Below, one piece after another: positions 8,076 to 16,949 of a stretch of DNA of 64,000 bases. The stretch lies in NCBI RefSeq assembly GCF_004340205.1, contig NZ_SLWB01000003.1:62001-126000 (forward strand), written 5' to 3'. The translations under genes were made by a program, and so were the position numbers. Under the pieces are notes generated by a model. The model saw only the letters and a program-made list of their open reading frames with translations, did not search any database and had not been told where the DNA came from. The stretch comes from Acetobacteroides hydrogenigenes (lineage in GTDB: Bacteria; Bacteroidota; Bacteroidia; Bacteroidales; ZOR0009). The number at the start of each line of letters is the position of its first letter. Positions within the stretch are counted from its first letter, which is position 1.

Positions 8076-9407
8076 TTAGATTACCTTGTTCCGCCACTTC
8101 CCAAAGCGAAGGTAGAGCGAGCACACCAGCAGCATGTACCCGGCGTAGAACGTTTCTACAAACCAGATGTTGGTAACGTTGATGTTGGTATACTCGGTAA
8201 GGATAAAGGTGATGGCGATGTAAAGGGCGATGTCCGAGAGCTCGAGTCCAAACGCGGTGAGGGTGTTTCCCGTTCCCGAAACGGCCATAAAGGTGATAAA
8301 GCCCAGCGACATGGTGGTGGCGCCAATCATCACCACCTTGGCAACGGGGATGGTGTCGGCCACCAGCGAGGCATCGGGGCTGTAGAAGCCGATAACCTGG
8401 GGCAGCATTAGGTAGAAGCACGCAACCACCAGCACCACGCTGCAGAAGCTCAGCAGCATCGAGCGCGTTACCACCGTGGCAATACGGTCGAAGTGGCGCT
8501 CGCCCATCAGGTAGCTCACCAAGCTGTTGGTGGCCTCGGCAAATCCCCAAATGGGCATCATCATGGCAATGTAGAGGCTGCGCACGATGTTCGAGATGGC
8601 CAGCGAGCGCTCGCCCATCCGCTCAATTATCAGAAAGATTACGAACCAGGCGCTAAACGAGATGAGGTGCTGCAGCATCACCGGCGATGCCAGCTTGAGC
8701 GTTTCGCCCGCCACCCGCATGTCGAAGCTGCGGATGTTGAACAGCCCAAACGCCTTTGGGTATTTCCGGTAGATGGTGTACCCAAGGATGATGGCAAAGC
8801 CAGCCATCTCCGAGATTACCGAGGCTATAGCCGCCCCGTTGAACCCCAATGCCGGAAACCCGAACTTGCCAAAGATCAGGAGGTAGTTTAGGACGATGTT
8901 TAGCCCAACGGTAGTAGTGGTTACCGATATCAGCACCTTGGTGTTGGCGGTTGCAACGTAGAACGAGCGGAACAGCAGCGTAAATGCCGCCGCATATACG
9001 CCCCAAATGCGGTACTGAACAAAGTCGCCCACCTGAAGGGCAATCATCTCGTTGCTCACCAGGGTTGGAATTAGGTTGCTGGCAAATAGCTTTACGGCAG
9101 CAAATACGGTAATGGTGATGGCCAGCAGCAGCAGCGTAGAGCTGGCAAAGGTTTTCCCGATATCGGCAGGGCGCTCCTCGCCAAAGCGGCGGGCCATAAT
9201 GATTTGGTTTCCGATGGTGAATCCGGTAATCACCATCATAATGGTGAGGTAGAAGAGCGTGCCAAGTGCCCCGGCTGCCAGCTCCTGTTCGCCTAGATGC
9301 CCTAGAAAGATGGTGTCGGTGATGTTAAGCACGTTTTGGCTGATGCTCCCAACGATAATTGGGTAGGCAATTCTCCAAATATTCCGGTACGAGGTCTCCT
9401 CTCTCAT
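8076..9407 (-). CDS. MATE family multidrug/cation antiporter
   Basis: 443 residues with about 12 hydrophobic segments and the two-fold MatE architecture. The start (WRIAYPIIVGSISQNVLNITDTIF) and the TATANTK/ATN segments are typical of NorM-like MATE exporters, which expel cationic drugs or metabolites against Na+ or H+. It is the first gene of a probable two-gene unit with the outer-membrane protein at 6864. A -7 box at 9412-9419 would put the transcription start at or next to the ATG, suggesting a very short or absent leader. Substrate unknown. Confidence 0.92.
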   Translation of the reverse strand: MREETSYRNIWRIAYPIIVGSISQNVLNITDTIFLGHLGEQELAAGALGTLFYLTIMMVITGFTIGNQIIMARRFGEERPADIGKTFASSTLLLLAITITVFAAVKLFASNLIPTLVSNEMIALQVGDFVQYRIWGVYAAAFTLLFRSFYVATANTKVLISVTTTTVGLNIVLNYLLIFGKFGFPALGFNGAAIASVISEMAGFAIILGYTIYRKYPKAFGLFNIRSFDMRVAGETLKLASPVMLQHLISFSAWFVIFLIIERMGERSLAISNIVRSLYIAMMMPIWGFAEATNSLVSYLMGERHFDRIATVVTRSMLLSFCSVVLVVACFYLMLPQVIGFYSPDASLVADTIPVAKVVMIGATTMSLGFITFMAVSGTGNTLTAFGLELSDIALYIAITFILTEYTNINVTNIWFVETFYAGYMLLVCSLYLRFGKWRNKVI

Positions 9408-9411
9408 ACAG

Positions 9412-9419
9412 CAAAGGTA
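9412..9419 (-). promoter_or_regulatory. -7 element just upstream of the MATE gene
   Basis: Read on the minus strand this is TACCTTTG, a match to TAnnTTTG. It ends only 5 bases before the ATG at 9407, so the predicted transcript would start at about the first codon. Confidence 0.5.
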
Positions 9420-9509
9420 GCAAGATCTGTGGTTTGAGATACTTGAATTTAATGTGAGTTCGATTTGAGGCTATAATATCAAAAGTAAAAGGTAGCCAAA
9501 GGTGTAATT

Positions 9510-9528
9510 CCCTCCTTGAAAAGGAGGG
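9510..9528. repeat. Perfect 8-bp palindrome, CCCTCCTT type
   Basis: CCCTCCTT (9510-9517), loop GAA, AAGGAGGG (9521-9528). The composition matches the palindromes at 2253 and 6759. It has no T-run and lies between a terminator and the MATE promoter. Confidence 0.5.
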
Positions 9529-9560
9529 CGACGAAGCCAGAGATGTGCGCACTAGCATAT

Positions 9561-9597
9561 AAATGAAAAGACGAGTGCTCTACTCGTCTTTTCATTT
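9561..9597. terminator. Strong bidirectional terminator
   Basis: A 16-bp perfect stem (9561-9576 with 9582-9597) and a 5-base loop, flanked by A-run and T-run ends. It lies just past the stop of the TPR gene (9603, minus strand). Confidence 0.88.
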
Positions 9598-9602
9598 TGT
9601 TT

Positions 9603-11582
9603 CTATTTCTCCTTAATGCAGTACTTCTTTAGGGTGGCGTAGGCATCTCGGATGCCAAGTTCTCCAGCCTTGCTGATGTCTAGGCAACCCTTGTTGGTAT
9701 CCTTCAGGTAGATTTGGATAAGACCTCGGTTGTAGTAGGCATCGGCGAGGTTGGGGTACTCCTCTATAGCCTTGGTGTAGCTCTGGATGGCCTCAGGCAT
9801 ACGGTTCGAGAGCGCGTAGATGTTGCCTAAGTTGTAGTCTATGTAGGCGTAGTTGGGCAGCAGCTTGGCCGCCTTATTTAGGTCGTCAATTGCCTGATCG
9901 TAGTTGTACACGGTAACGTCAATTTTTTGCTTGGCCATAGTTGGTCCCTTTTCGTCGAGAAGGGTAGGCTGCATGCTATTCTCTATCGACTTGGTGAAGT
10001 CGATCATCTCGGCCTGTACGGTAGCTCGGTTGATGAAGGTAAATCCATTTTTAGGATCAGCATCTATTGCCTTTCCGTAGGTGCCAATCGATTTGGTGTA
10101 CTGATTCTGGCTGCTCTCTGCAATAGCCATTATCATGCTCGCTAGTGCAGGCTTGCCGTTTACAAGCAGCTGGGCAATTGCCTTTAAGCTGTCTATTGCC
10201 GCAGGTGTTTGCTTTTGTGGCTGGTTGGTGAGCGTAAGCTGCTGCTTGTTGTTAAGGCTGTTCCTGAATCTATCGTATGCTGGGTAGTAGTAGGCATTTT
10301 GCAGCTGAGGTAGCGTATCGGCAGCAGTAACCTCAATGCGGTAGAGCGGACGTAGCTTAATATCCACCTGGCTGTTGATGAGCATGTCGTTTTCGTCGAA
10401 GTTGGCATCGAACGACATCATGGCGTTGAACTTCTTGCTGGTATCGGCATACACCGAGAAAGTGCTATCGTTAAGCTTCGAACGGTATTCCTTGATTTTT
10501 TTTGTAGCAATGTCGAAGTCGGCTTTTGCGCTCTTCATATCGTTGAGCCTACGCTTGATGTACGAGCGATTCATGTAGGCGTTGGCGAAGTCGGGGTAAA
10601 GAGCAATGGCGCGAGTGTAGTCCTTCAGCGCTTCGCGGAGCATTCCAAGCTCAACAAGTACAGCGGCACGATTGTAGTACACCAGCACGTTCTTAGGCGT
10701 AAGCTTTGCTACTTGGTCGTAGTCCTTTACGGCATTGTTTAGGTCTCTAACCTGAGCTCGGAGTATGGCTCGGTTGTATAGGATTACAGGGTTGTTTGGT
10801 TCTAAGCGTATCGACTTGTTAAAGTCGGCCATGGTGTTGTTGTACTTCTTCATTTCGTAGTACACAAGTCCACGGTTAAAGTAGGCCATAAAATTTGTAG
10901 AATCAAGCTCTATCGCTTTGTTGAAATCGGTCAGAGCCTCTTTCAGCTTCTTTTGGACCATCTGCAAATGGCCACGTTTTAAGTAGGCATCTACATTGGA
11001 AAAGTCTAGCGAGATGGCCTTATTGTAGTCGTTTAGAGCAGCTGTAGTATCCTTCATAAAGAGGTAGGTAATACCTCTGTTTACGTATACATCGCTAACC
11101 TTAGGTTCCTTCTGTATAAACTTGTTGTAGTCATCTAGGGCCTTTTCGAACTGTTTAGACATGAAGTGGGTTACACCTCGGCTATAGTAGATTCCTGGAT
11201 ATTCGGGTCGTAGAAGGGAGGCGTTGTTAAGGTCGGCTATTGCGGCATCGGTGTTGCCCATTCGTGCCGATGTAATTGCCCTGTAGTGGTAGGCCTGAGT
11301 GTAAACAGGGTTTAACTTTATGGCCTCCGAAAAATCATGATTGGCACCAATCAGGTCGTCGAGATTGTACTTGGCGATACCCCTCAGGAAGAAGGCCTCG
11401 TGGAGCGTATGGTCGGTTTTTATGAGTACGTTGAAGTAGTCCAACGATTCGGCATACTTCTTGTCAATTAGGCATTGCCTACCGTTGTTAAAGAAGTATT
11501 CTTTATCGATTTGGGCAAACGTAGAGAATGGGTTAACGAGTAAAACCAGAATTACTATGGCTATTCTACGGAGTGTATTCAC
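9603..11582 (-). CDS. Secreted tetratricopeptide-repeat protein
   Basis: About 659 residues. At least ten TPR units are visible (A-x-x-D-Y-x-K-A-I-x-L-x-P pattern, for example DYNKAISLDFSNVDAY) in an N-terminal run to residue 340 and a shorter run near the C-terminus, separated by a non-TPR region. TPRs are protein-interaction scaffolds. I place the start at GTG 11582, giving MNTLRRIAIVILVLLVNPFSTFA, a good signal peptide. TTG at 11621 would add 13 polar residues. The gene follows mtgA on the same strand with a short gap and shares its promoter, hinting at an envelope role. Specific function unknown. Confidence 0.85.
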   Translation of the reverse strand: MNTLRRIAIVILVLLVNPFSTFAQIDKEYFFNNGRQCLIDKKYAESLDYFNVLIKTDHTLHEAFFLRGIAKYNLDDLIGANHDFSEAIKLNPVYTQAYHYRAITSARMGNTDAAIADLNNASLLRPEYPGIYYSRGVTHFMSKQFEKALDDYNKFIQKEPKVSDVYVNRGITYLFMKDTTAALNDYNKAISLDFSNVDAYLKRGHLQMVQKKLKEALTDFNKAIELDSTNFMAYFNRGLVYYEMKKYNNTMADFNKSIRLEPNNPVILYNRAILRAQVRDLNNAVKDYDQVAKLTPKNVLVYYNRAAVLVELGMLREALKDYTRAIALYPDFANAYMNRSYIKRRLNDMKSAKADFDIATKKIKEYRSKLNDSTFSVYADTSKKFNAMMSFDANFDENDMLINSQVDIKLRPLYRIEVTAADTLPQLQNAYYYPAYDRFRNSLNNKQQLTLTNQPQKQTPAAIDSLKAIAQLLVNGKPALASMIMAIAESSQNQYTKSIGTYGKAIDADPKNGFTFINRATVQAEMIDFTKSIENSMQPTLLDEKGPTMAKQKIDVTVYNYDQAIDDLNKAAKLLPNYAYIDYNLGNIYALSNRMPEAIQSYTKAIEEYPNLADAYYNRGLIQIYLKDTNKGCLDISKAGELGIRDAYATLKKYCIKEK

Positions 11583-11623
11583 AGAGGTTCTTGTTAAGGT
11601 TTTGGTTTGATACTCTTGCAAGG

Positions 11624-12322
11624 TTACAGGTTTACCTCGCGAAGCTTTCTCATAATTCGGAGTATTAACTCCTGCTTATGCCTCATTGCTGCGTTGGGAT
11701 TGCCCGGATTACGCTTTAGTGGGCTCGGAAGCGTAGCGGCAAGCAGTGCCGATTGGCGCTTGGTAAGGTTCTTTGCATCCTTCTCGAAGTAGAATTCCGA
11801 TGCAGCTTGTACGCCATAAATGCCATTTCCGAGCTCTACTATATTTAGGTACGTTTCCATTATTCTCTTTTTCGACCATGTTGCTTCGATTAAAATGGTA
11901 AAATAGGTTTCAAACCCTTTTCGAATCCAGTTACGAGCAGGTACAAGAAAGACATTTTTGCCGGTTTGTTGCGATATGGTGCTTCCACCTCGAATTTTTT
12001 TCTTCTTCGTATTGTGCTTTAGTGCACGCTCTATAGCAACAAAGTCAAATCCGTAGTGTTCTGGAAACTTATTATCCTCCGATGATACCACCGCCAGCAC
12101 CATATTCTTGCTGATATTACCGTAGGAGGTCCAGCTTCTTTTAGCCTTAGGAAAATCTCCATCGATAGCCTGCTCTACGCTTCGAATCAGCATAAGAGGG
12201 GTGAAGGTAATGGGAACAAGCCTCATTATAAGAACCGAGAAAATGGATGATGTGAAAAAGAGTAGGGTAAAGAACTTTACGCCACGCTTAAACTTAATCA
12301 TCGGTCTTATCTTTTGGCTCAT
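11624..12322 (-). CDS. mtgA: Monofunctional peptidoglycan transglycosylase
   Basis: 232 residues, the usual MtgA length. A membrane anchor at 16-36 precedes a GT51 domain that polymerises lipid II into glycan strands on the outer face of the inner membrane. Visible motifs: EDNKFPEH (catalytic Glu82), GGSTISQQTGKN (112-123), then KKRIMETYLN and the AASEFYF region. It carries no transpeptidase domain, so it must work beside penicillin-binding proteins. It heads a two-gene unit with the secreted TPR protein. ATG at 12322 with a -7 box 27 bases upstream. Confidence 0.93.
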   Translation of the reverse strand: MSQKIRPMIKFKRGVKFFTLLFFTSSIFSVLIMRLVPITFTPLMLIRSVEQAIDGDFPKAKRSWTSYGNISKNMVLAVVSSEDNKFPEHYGFDFVAIERALKHNTKKKKIRGGSTISQQTGKNVFLVPARNWIRKGFETYFTILIEATWSKKRIMETYLNIVELGNGIYGVQAASEFYFEKDAKNLTKRQSALLAATLPSPLKRNPGNPNAAMRHKQELILRIMRKLREVNL

Positions 12323-12648
12323 TTTATTCTAGTTTTTGTATTCGTTCACAAAAATATAAAATCGATATTTTAGTGAAAACGTTTAGCCGCTTATCCTACA
12401 AAATAAGTGCCCTTTTTGTTTCTTTGTTCCTAAAAAGCCCTAGAATAAAGCCCCACTCTCTGCATCTTTGCCGATATCGAGCGCTTCTCAATCTAAACGT
12501 ACCATAGGTGTTGTTTATTGCCTTTGGTAGAGTTGGCCTTTCTAGAATGCAATATGCTATTGTATTCTAGATGCTGTATTGCACATGCAGATCTTGTGAG
12601 CATTCTTTTATCAAGTGATCTTCATCTAATTTCAAGATGATCTTTTGA
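12323..12648. other. Intergenic gap, 326 bases
   Basis: AT-rich spacer holding the mtgA -7 box at one end and a palindrome at the other. No reading frame of useful length and no RNA signature was seen between them. Confidence 0.5.
12349..12356 (-). promoter_or_regulatory. -7 element of the mtgA unit
   Basis: The minus strand reads TATTTTTG, a match to TAnnTTTG, 27 bases upstream of the mtgA ATG. No clear -33 TTG was found at the canonical spacing. Confidence 0.5.
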
Positions 12649-12656
12649 TCATCTTG
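12633..12656. repeat. Palindrome overlapping the stop codon of the HdrD-like gene
   Basis: CAAGATGATC (12633-12642), loop TTTT, GATCATCTTG (12647-12656). The stop codon at 12649-12651 lies inside the right arm. There is no T-run on the minus strand, so the hairpin may protect the mRNA 3' end of the Hdr-like operon rather than terminate it. Confidence 0.6.
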
Positions 12657-14466
12657 TTGCTGTTTCGGATACTTTATAATGCTGCTTTTCTAGAATAGGA
12701 GTAGGCTTGTATGCATGTCTTGCCGTAAAAACGGCAATGTCCTCTACTGTTACCTTGTCAGCCACCTTAAATGCTTTGCTGCATGCAGGACAGCTGGTTA
12801 TTAGATGGCTAACGTTCGAAGGAATGCTGTTTAGGGTTAAACTGGCAATATCTGCTTTTTGATTGTAGCTTAGAGAACTGTGGGCCATTGAATTTCCACA
12901 GCACATACCTCTTGCTTCTTTGGGAAGTTCTGTGAATGTCGAAGATTTCTTTAGAATATAGCGAGGTTCTTTTGTTATACCACATCCTCGTGCAAGTTCG
13001 CAAGGATCGTGATATACCGTAATGGCGTCCGATTTATTTAGGGCTATTCTCTCATTTTTGATCAGACGATTAATGTATTCGGTATGGTGGATAACAGGAA
13101 TACTTAGTTGGTAATCATCCCTAAATGTTTTGAGGCATATAGGGCACGATGTAACGATCATTTCAACTCCGCTTTCACGGAATAGGGCAGTGTTCTTTGC
13201 CATTAACTCTTGCGAAGCGGCCAGCTGTCCTGCCAACTTCTGAGGACGACCACAGCAAATACCTCCATCCTTGTCCAGGTGAACTAGTTTTTCGCCTGCG
13301 GTTTCGGCAATTTTTTCAAGACTCTTTGTAGTTGCTGGTGTTAGCTTACCCATGCATCCCGAGAAGTAACCAACCTTTGCTTTAGGATATTCTGCCAACG
13401 AGGTATAGCCGAAGTCTGTTTCATGCTCTATTTGCTTCTTCAGCGACATCCTTAGCGGTTCTATGGTGATGCCAACTGGACAGCTTTCTTCGCAGCGTCG
13501 GCAGTTAAGGCAACTTTCAACCATTTCTGGTGATAAGCTTCCACGCTTTAATGCATCGAGTAGGTATATGGGTTGAGGCTTGCCGCTGATGCTGGCTTTA
13601 GTTAATGGACATGAGGAAAGGCATACTCCACACTTCGAGCAGCTTTTGGCTTGTATCTGATTAAATATTGGTTGGAATTTGCTCGCGTCCACTTTTGCTT
13701 TTCGCAAAAAGATGAAGAATGGCTCGGTAAGGATGTGCATGTAGCGGGTAAATGGCACTGCTACAAAGAAAATTCCTAACGATATTGAGTATGCCCACCA
13801 TGCGGCATAGGCGCTGCTCTCGCCAACGCCAAGGCTAAAAAGTAGCTCTCCTGTTGGTTCGGTAATAAAACTTCCTGTTTGGTGGATGCCAGAGTTGATG
13901 CTTTCGGCTAAGAAACGAAGGGGAAATATCAGCCAAAGTGAGTAAAGTCCAATCTTGTCAATGGCGGTTAGCTTTGGCTTTTTGATGATGCTGAATCTTC
14001 TAGAAACAAATCGTTTGGTAAACGCAAGGAACGTCCCCGTTAGTACCATTAGTAGAAAGAAGTCCATAAGGAACGAGAACTCCTGATGATACTTAAAACT
14101 TCCCATGTCGGGAATAAAATACTCTAAAAATATGGGAAAGTAGGGGGGATTTATATGTGTGGACGTGTAGACCTTCGATTCTAGGTTGCCTATAACGATT
14201 AGCATAAACCAGCCAAACGCAAGGCTCATGTGCATGAATCCTAGCAGCAGGTTGGTTCTAAAAAGGTTTATGTGAAGAAGACTCTCCTTGACGATCTCGA
14301 TGCAGCACTTAGCAAGTCGGATTGGCGATACTAAAAGCCCCTTTAGCTTTCCTTTTTCATCTTTAGGCATTTGGCGAAGCCAATAAATGAGCTGCGCTAT
14401 GTATGCAAAAACAACAAATACAAGTCCAACTGTAAATGGGAGTACAAATATGTCAAATCTATCCAT
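12649..14466 (-). CDS. Membrane-bound HdrD-like Fe-S oxidoreductase (NarI-like plus two CCG domains)
   Basis: 605 residues. The N-terminal 250 residues hold about five membrane helices of the NarI/DsrM type. Two [4Fe-4S] motifs follow (Cys276/279/282/286 and Cys319/322/325/329), then two complete CCG domains (Cys371, Cys404-405, Cys441/444; and Cys489, Cys522-523, Cys559/562). This order resembles a fusion of DsrM and DsrK or HdrE and HdrD. It probably moves electrons between soluble Hdr-like partners and the quinone pool. Its ATG lies within the last codons of the preceding ferredoxin gene (8-base overlap), so translation is coupled. It is the last gene of a five-gene operon. Electron direction and physiological partner are unknown. 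Confidence 0.88.
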   Translation of the reverse strand: MDRFDIFVLPFTVGLVFVVFAYIAQLIYWLRQMPKDEKGKLKGLLVSPIRLAKCCIEIVKESLLHINLFRTNLLLGFMHMSLAFGWFMLIVIGNLESKVYTSTHINPPYFPIFLEYFIPDMGSFKYHQEFSFLMDFFLLMVLTGTFLAFTKRFVSRRFSIIKKPKLTAIDKIGLYSLWLIFPLRFLAESINSGIHQTGSFITEPTGELLFSLGVGESSAYAAWWAYSISLGIFFVAVPFTRYMHILTEPFFIFLRKAKVDASKFQPIFNQIQAKSCSKCGVCLSSCPLTKASISGKPQPIYLLDALKRGSLSPEMVESCLNCRRCEESCPVGITIEPLRMSLKKQIEHETDFGYTSLAEYPKAKVGYFSGCMGKLTPATTKSLEKIAETAGEKLVHLDKDGGICCGRPQKLAGQLAASQELMAKNTALFRESGVEMIVTSCPICLKTFRDDYQLSIPVIHHTEYINRLIKNERIALNKSDAITVYHDPCELARGCGITKEPRYILKKSSTFTELPKEARGMCCGNSMAHSSLSYNQKADIASLTLNSIPSNVSHLITSCPACSKAFKVADKVTVEDIAVFTARHAYKPTPILEKQHYKVSETATR

Positions 14467-14794
14467 GCTGTTCTTGAAGGTGTTTGTTGATTAAAAGAAC
14501 GATTTTACGATTGCTCACGTTTTTAGGGCAAATCATTTCGCATTTTCCGCAGATCATGCATTTGGCAATCTCATTCTTAAGACTAACTGTTTGGCCTCTG
14601 TCTATGTTCAACTTTACTTCTCGAATGTTGAACGATGTTAGCTGTGCGGCTGTGCATACAGCAGAACAGGCTCCGCAGTTAATGCAGAGCTGGTATTCCG
14701 GATATTCTGATATAAGGGTGCGGCGAAGGCTTAAATCGGCTTTGTCGAGCATAATCATGCTATCCTTTCGTGTCGTAAATCCAAATTTCACCAT
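14459..14794 (-). CDS. Small HdrC-like 4Fe-4S protein
   Basis: 111 residues. Two CxxCxxCxxxC motifs bind two [4Fe-4S] clusters (Cys37/40/43/47 and Cys79/82/85/89), separated by a helix pair as in HdrC. No membrane segment. It is the second HdrC-like subunit of this operon and sits between the HdrA-like flavoprotein and the membrane HdrD-like protein, overlapping the latter's start by 8 bases. It likely wires the flavoprotein to the membrane subunit (inferred from order). The ATG lies directly after the HdrA-like stop. Confidence 0.87.
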   Translation of the reverse strand: MVKFGFTTRKDSMIMLDKADLSLRRTLISEYPEYQLCINCGACSAVCTAAQLTSFNIREVKLNIDRGQTVSLKNEIAKCMICGKCEMICPKNVSNRKIVLLINKHLQEQHG

Positions 14795-14796
14795 GG

Positions 14797-15840
14797 CTAA
14801 AGGTTCGTTTGGTTTAAGTAGAAGTGAACATTCAAGGCTACCGATTTTGCATCTGCGAGTGTTTCTTTAACGGTTAAGGGGCTTTTTGCTGTTCCTGCTG
14901 CAAAAATACCTTTGCTTATTCCGGTATTCTGCTCTACAAGGATTTGGTTGTTGTCAATAATAAAGCGGTCTTCTTCCGATTTTGTGCTAAGTTGGCTGGC
15001 AAATCGTTGTGTGTCTTCCGATGGAACCATGCCAACCATTAGCACCAACAAGTCGAGCGAAAGCTTCATGGGACGACGCGAAAGGGTGTCTTCAATGCGA
15101 ACAATAAGTTTTCCTTTGATGTCTTCGTTTACCTCCGACATTCTTCCTCTAATAAACAGAATGCCCCATTTTTCTTGCGCTTCGCGGTAGATGCTTTCAA
15201 AGTGGCGATCGAATAGGCGTAGATCCATGTAAAAGCAGTAAACGTCGAGGTTGGGATGCTGTTTTTTTACCTCAATGGCTTGCTTTATTGCAGTAATACA
15301 GCAAACCTTAGAGCAGTAACCGTTGCACACCTTTTCATCGCGCGAGCCTACGCAGTGTACAAAGCCAACCTTGCCCGATTTACCATGGACATATCGGCTT
15401 AGCTGATTCTGCTTTTCAACCTTTTCGAGTTCGACTGATGTGATTACATGGTTGTAAATTCCGTAACCATACTCTTCCTTTTTAGTGGCATCGAAGGGGG
15501 TGAAGCCAGATGCTATGATGGCCGCATCAAAAGAGTACTCCCTTTCAGGAGTTGTTATTGATACGCTATTCTGTTTGTTAGCTATATTTAAGACGGTTGT
15601 GCTTGGTGCAATGCTTATGTTTGACTGTGATTCGAGCGTGGTGTTAAGCGCACTAATCATATCTGTAGCATTCTCATTGTGGGGGAATAAATGATTCCAA
15701 TTAGCTACGTTTCCTCCGAGTCGCTCCGATTTTTCGAAAATAGTAACCTGATAGCCTAAGCGACCAAGGACGCTGGCAGACTGCATTCCTGCGATGCCGC
15801 CACCTATAACTGCTATTTTTTTGCTTTCTTCGTTAATCAT
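14797..15840 (-). CDS. HdrA/QmoA-like FAD oxidoreductase
   Basis: 347 residues from the ATG at 15840; a GTG at 15852 would add four residues. The N-terminal dinucleotide fold VIGGGIAGMQSA (11-22) binds FAD, and the Cys-rich segment Cys163...Cys172-x3-Cys176-x3-Cys180-Cys181 is the HdrA/QmoA cluster site. It lacks the extra ferredoxin domains and inserts of methanogen HdrA, as in the shorter QmoA-type proteins. Flanked by HdrB-like and HdrC-like genes in one operon. It may be the flavin branch point; whether it bifurcates electrons cannot be told from the sequence. Confidence 0.88.
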   Translation of the reverse strand: MINEESKKIAVIGGGIAGMQSASVLGRLGYQVTIFEKSERLGGNVANWNHLFPHNENATDMISALNTTLESQSNISIAPSTTVLNIANKQNSVSITTPEREYSFDAAIIASGFTPFDATKKEEYGYGIYNHVITSVELEKVEKQNQLSRYVHGKSGKVGFVHCVGSRDEKVCNGYCSKVCCITAIKQAIEVKKQHPNLDVYCFYMDLRLFDRHFESIYREAQEKWGILFIRGRMSEVNEDIKGKLIVRIEDTLSRRPMKLSLDLLVLMVGMVPSEDTQRFASQLSTKSEEDRFIIDNNQILVEQNTGISKGIFAAGTAKSPLTVKETLADAKSVALNVHFYLNQTNL

Positions 15841-15869
15841 AACTATGTGCACAAGCTAATTTTAAAATT

Positions 15870-16937
15870 CTAGTATTTGAGGACTTCCGGTTTTTCGGGT
15901 TTCCCTAAATCTTTACCGTCCTTTGAACTAAATTTTGCATCGGGATCGTATTCTACCCCAATTTTTTTTAGAAGAGGCTCCACGTTTACCTGGTGTAGCT
16001 GAAGCCCCAAATCCCAAGGATCGTAGCCTAGTACTAAGCCTGCTAGCTCCTCGTAGGTTAGCGATGGAATTCCGTACCCTTTATCGTCGTAGGTGGTTCC
16101 TTCCATATCGGCTATAACATATTGCCATCTATCAAGAAAGTAGGCACAGCCAGGGCAGTTGCTTAGGATAAAGTCGGGCTTGTAGGGGGCCATCGATTCG
16201 AACTTCTTTTTTGATGCCGATACCGAGTAGCCTCTATTGGCTTTTACCAAGTACTGGCGGAATCCAAATCCACAGCAGTGCCTGCGTTCGGGGTAGTCCA
16301 CAACATCTCCACCCCACGATTCGATCATTCCTACGAGCACGTGAGGGTATTCTGCCCCACCGACACCCTTGTGTGGAAACATTTTGGCATAGTGGCATCC
16401 GATGTGCTCTACCACTTTTAGCGGTTCACCGGTTTCTTTGTTTATTAGCCTATACTTAGACTTTTGGGCTATTTCTTCCCGAAACTTATAGATGATGTCG
16501 CTGGTGTGAACCAGATTTTTAGGCTTGATAAACTCTCTCTTTGTAGCCTTGTATAGTAGCTCGTGAGCTTTTTCTTCCATCTCTGGATTGTGATGCCATA
16601 GATCCAGAATCTCTGTATAGATTCCAAACGAAGTTACACAGCTGGCAACGTAGTTTTCGAGCCCGGCTTCGTGCATTAGCGCAAACTGGCGGGCCACAAC
16701 CGTCATCGTTGTCTCTATAGGGACTAAGTCGGTGTGGTAGGCAATTCCAGTACAGGTTGTATGGCGGGGATCATCAAGTATCGATTTCCCCAATTCGCCT
16801 TTCAAAATGCGAAGAAATGTTGATTCTGAGCCGGGAAAGAAGTTTTGACGGATGCAGCTACGTGCGTAGTAGTAGTAGTCCTCCGCAATTTCCTTCTGAT
16901 ATTTGGCCCAAAGCTTTTTCTTTCCTTCTGGTATCAT
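15870..16937 (-). CDS. HdrB-like CCG-domain protein
   Basis: 355 residues. The C-terminal CCG domain is intact: Cys181, Cys221-Cys222-Gly, and Cys261-x2-Cys264, the ligand set that holds the non-cubane [4Fe-4S] centre in HdrB. The N-terminal domain has only scattered cysteines (Cys62, Cys100), so the first CCG site looks degenerate compared with HdrB, which has two. It is second in the operon, 12 bases after the HdrC-like gene. The natural disulfide or thiol substrate is unknown. Confidence 0.88.
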   Translation of the reverse strand: MIPEGKKKLWAKYQKEIAEDYYYYARSCIRQNFFPGSESTFLRILKGELGKSILDDPRHTTCTGIAYHTDLVPIETTMTVVARQFALMHEAGLENYVASCVTSFGIYTEILDLWHHNPEMEEKAHELLYKATKREFIKPKNLVHTSDIIYKFREEIAQKSKYRLINKETGEPLKVVEHIGCHYAKMFPHKGVGGAEYPHVLVGMIESWGGDVVDYPERRHCCGFGFRQYLVKANRGYSVSASKKKFESMAPYKPDFILSNCPGCAYFLDRWQYVIADMEGTTYDDKGYGIPSLTYEELAGLVLGYDPWDLGLQLHQVNVEPLLKKIGVEYDPDAKFSSKDGKDLGKPEKPEVLKY

Positions 16938-16949
16938 TTCGTTTCTGAT

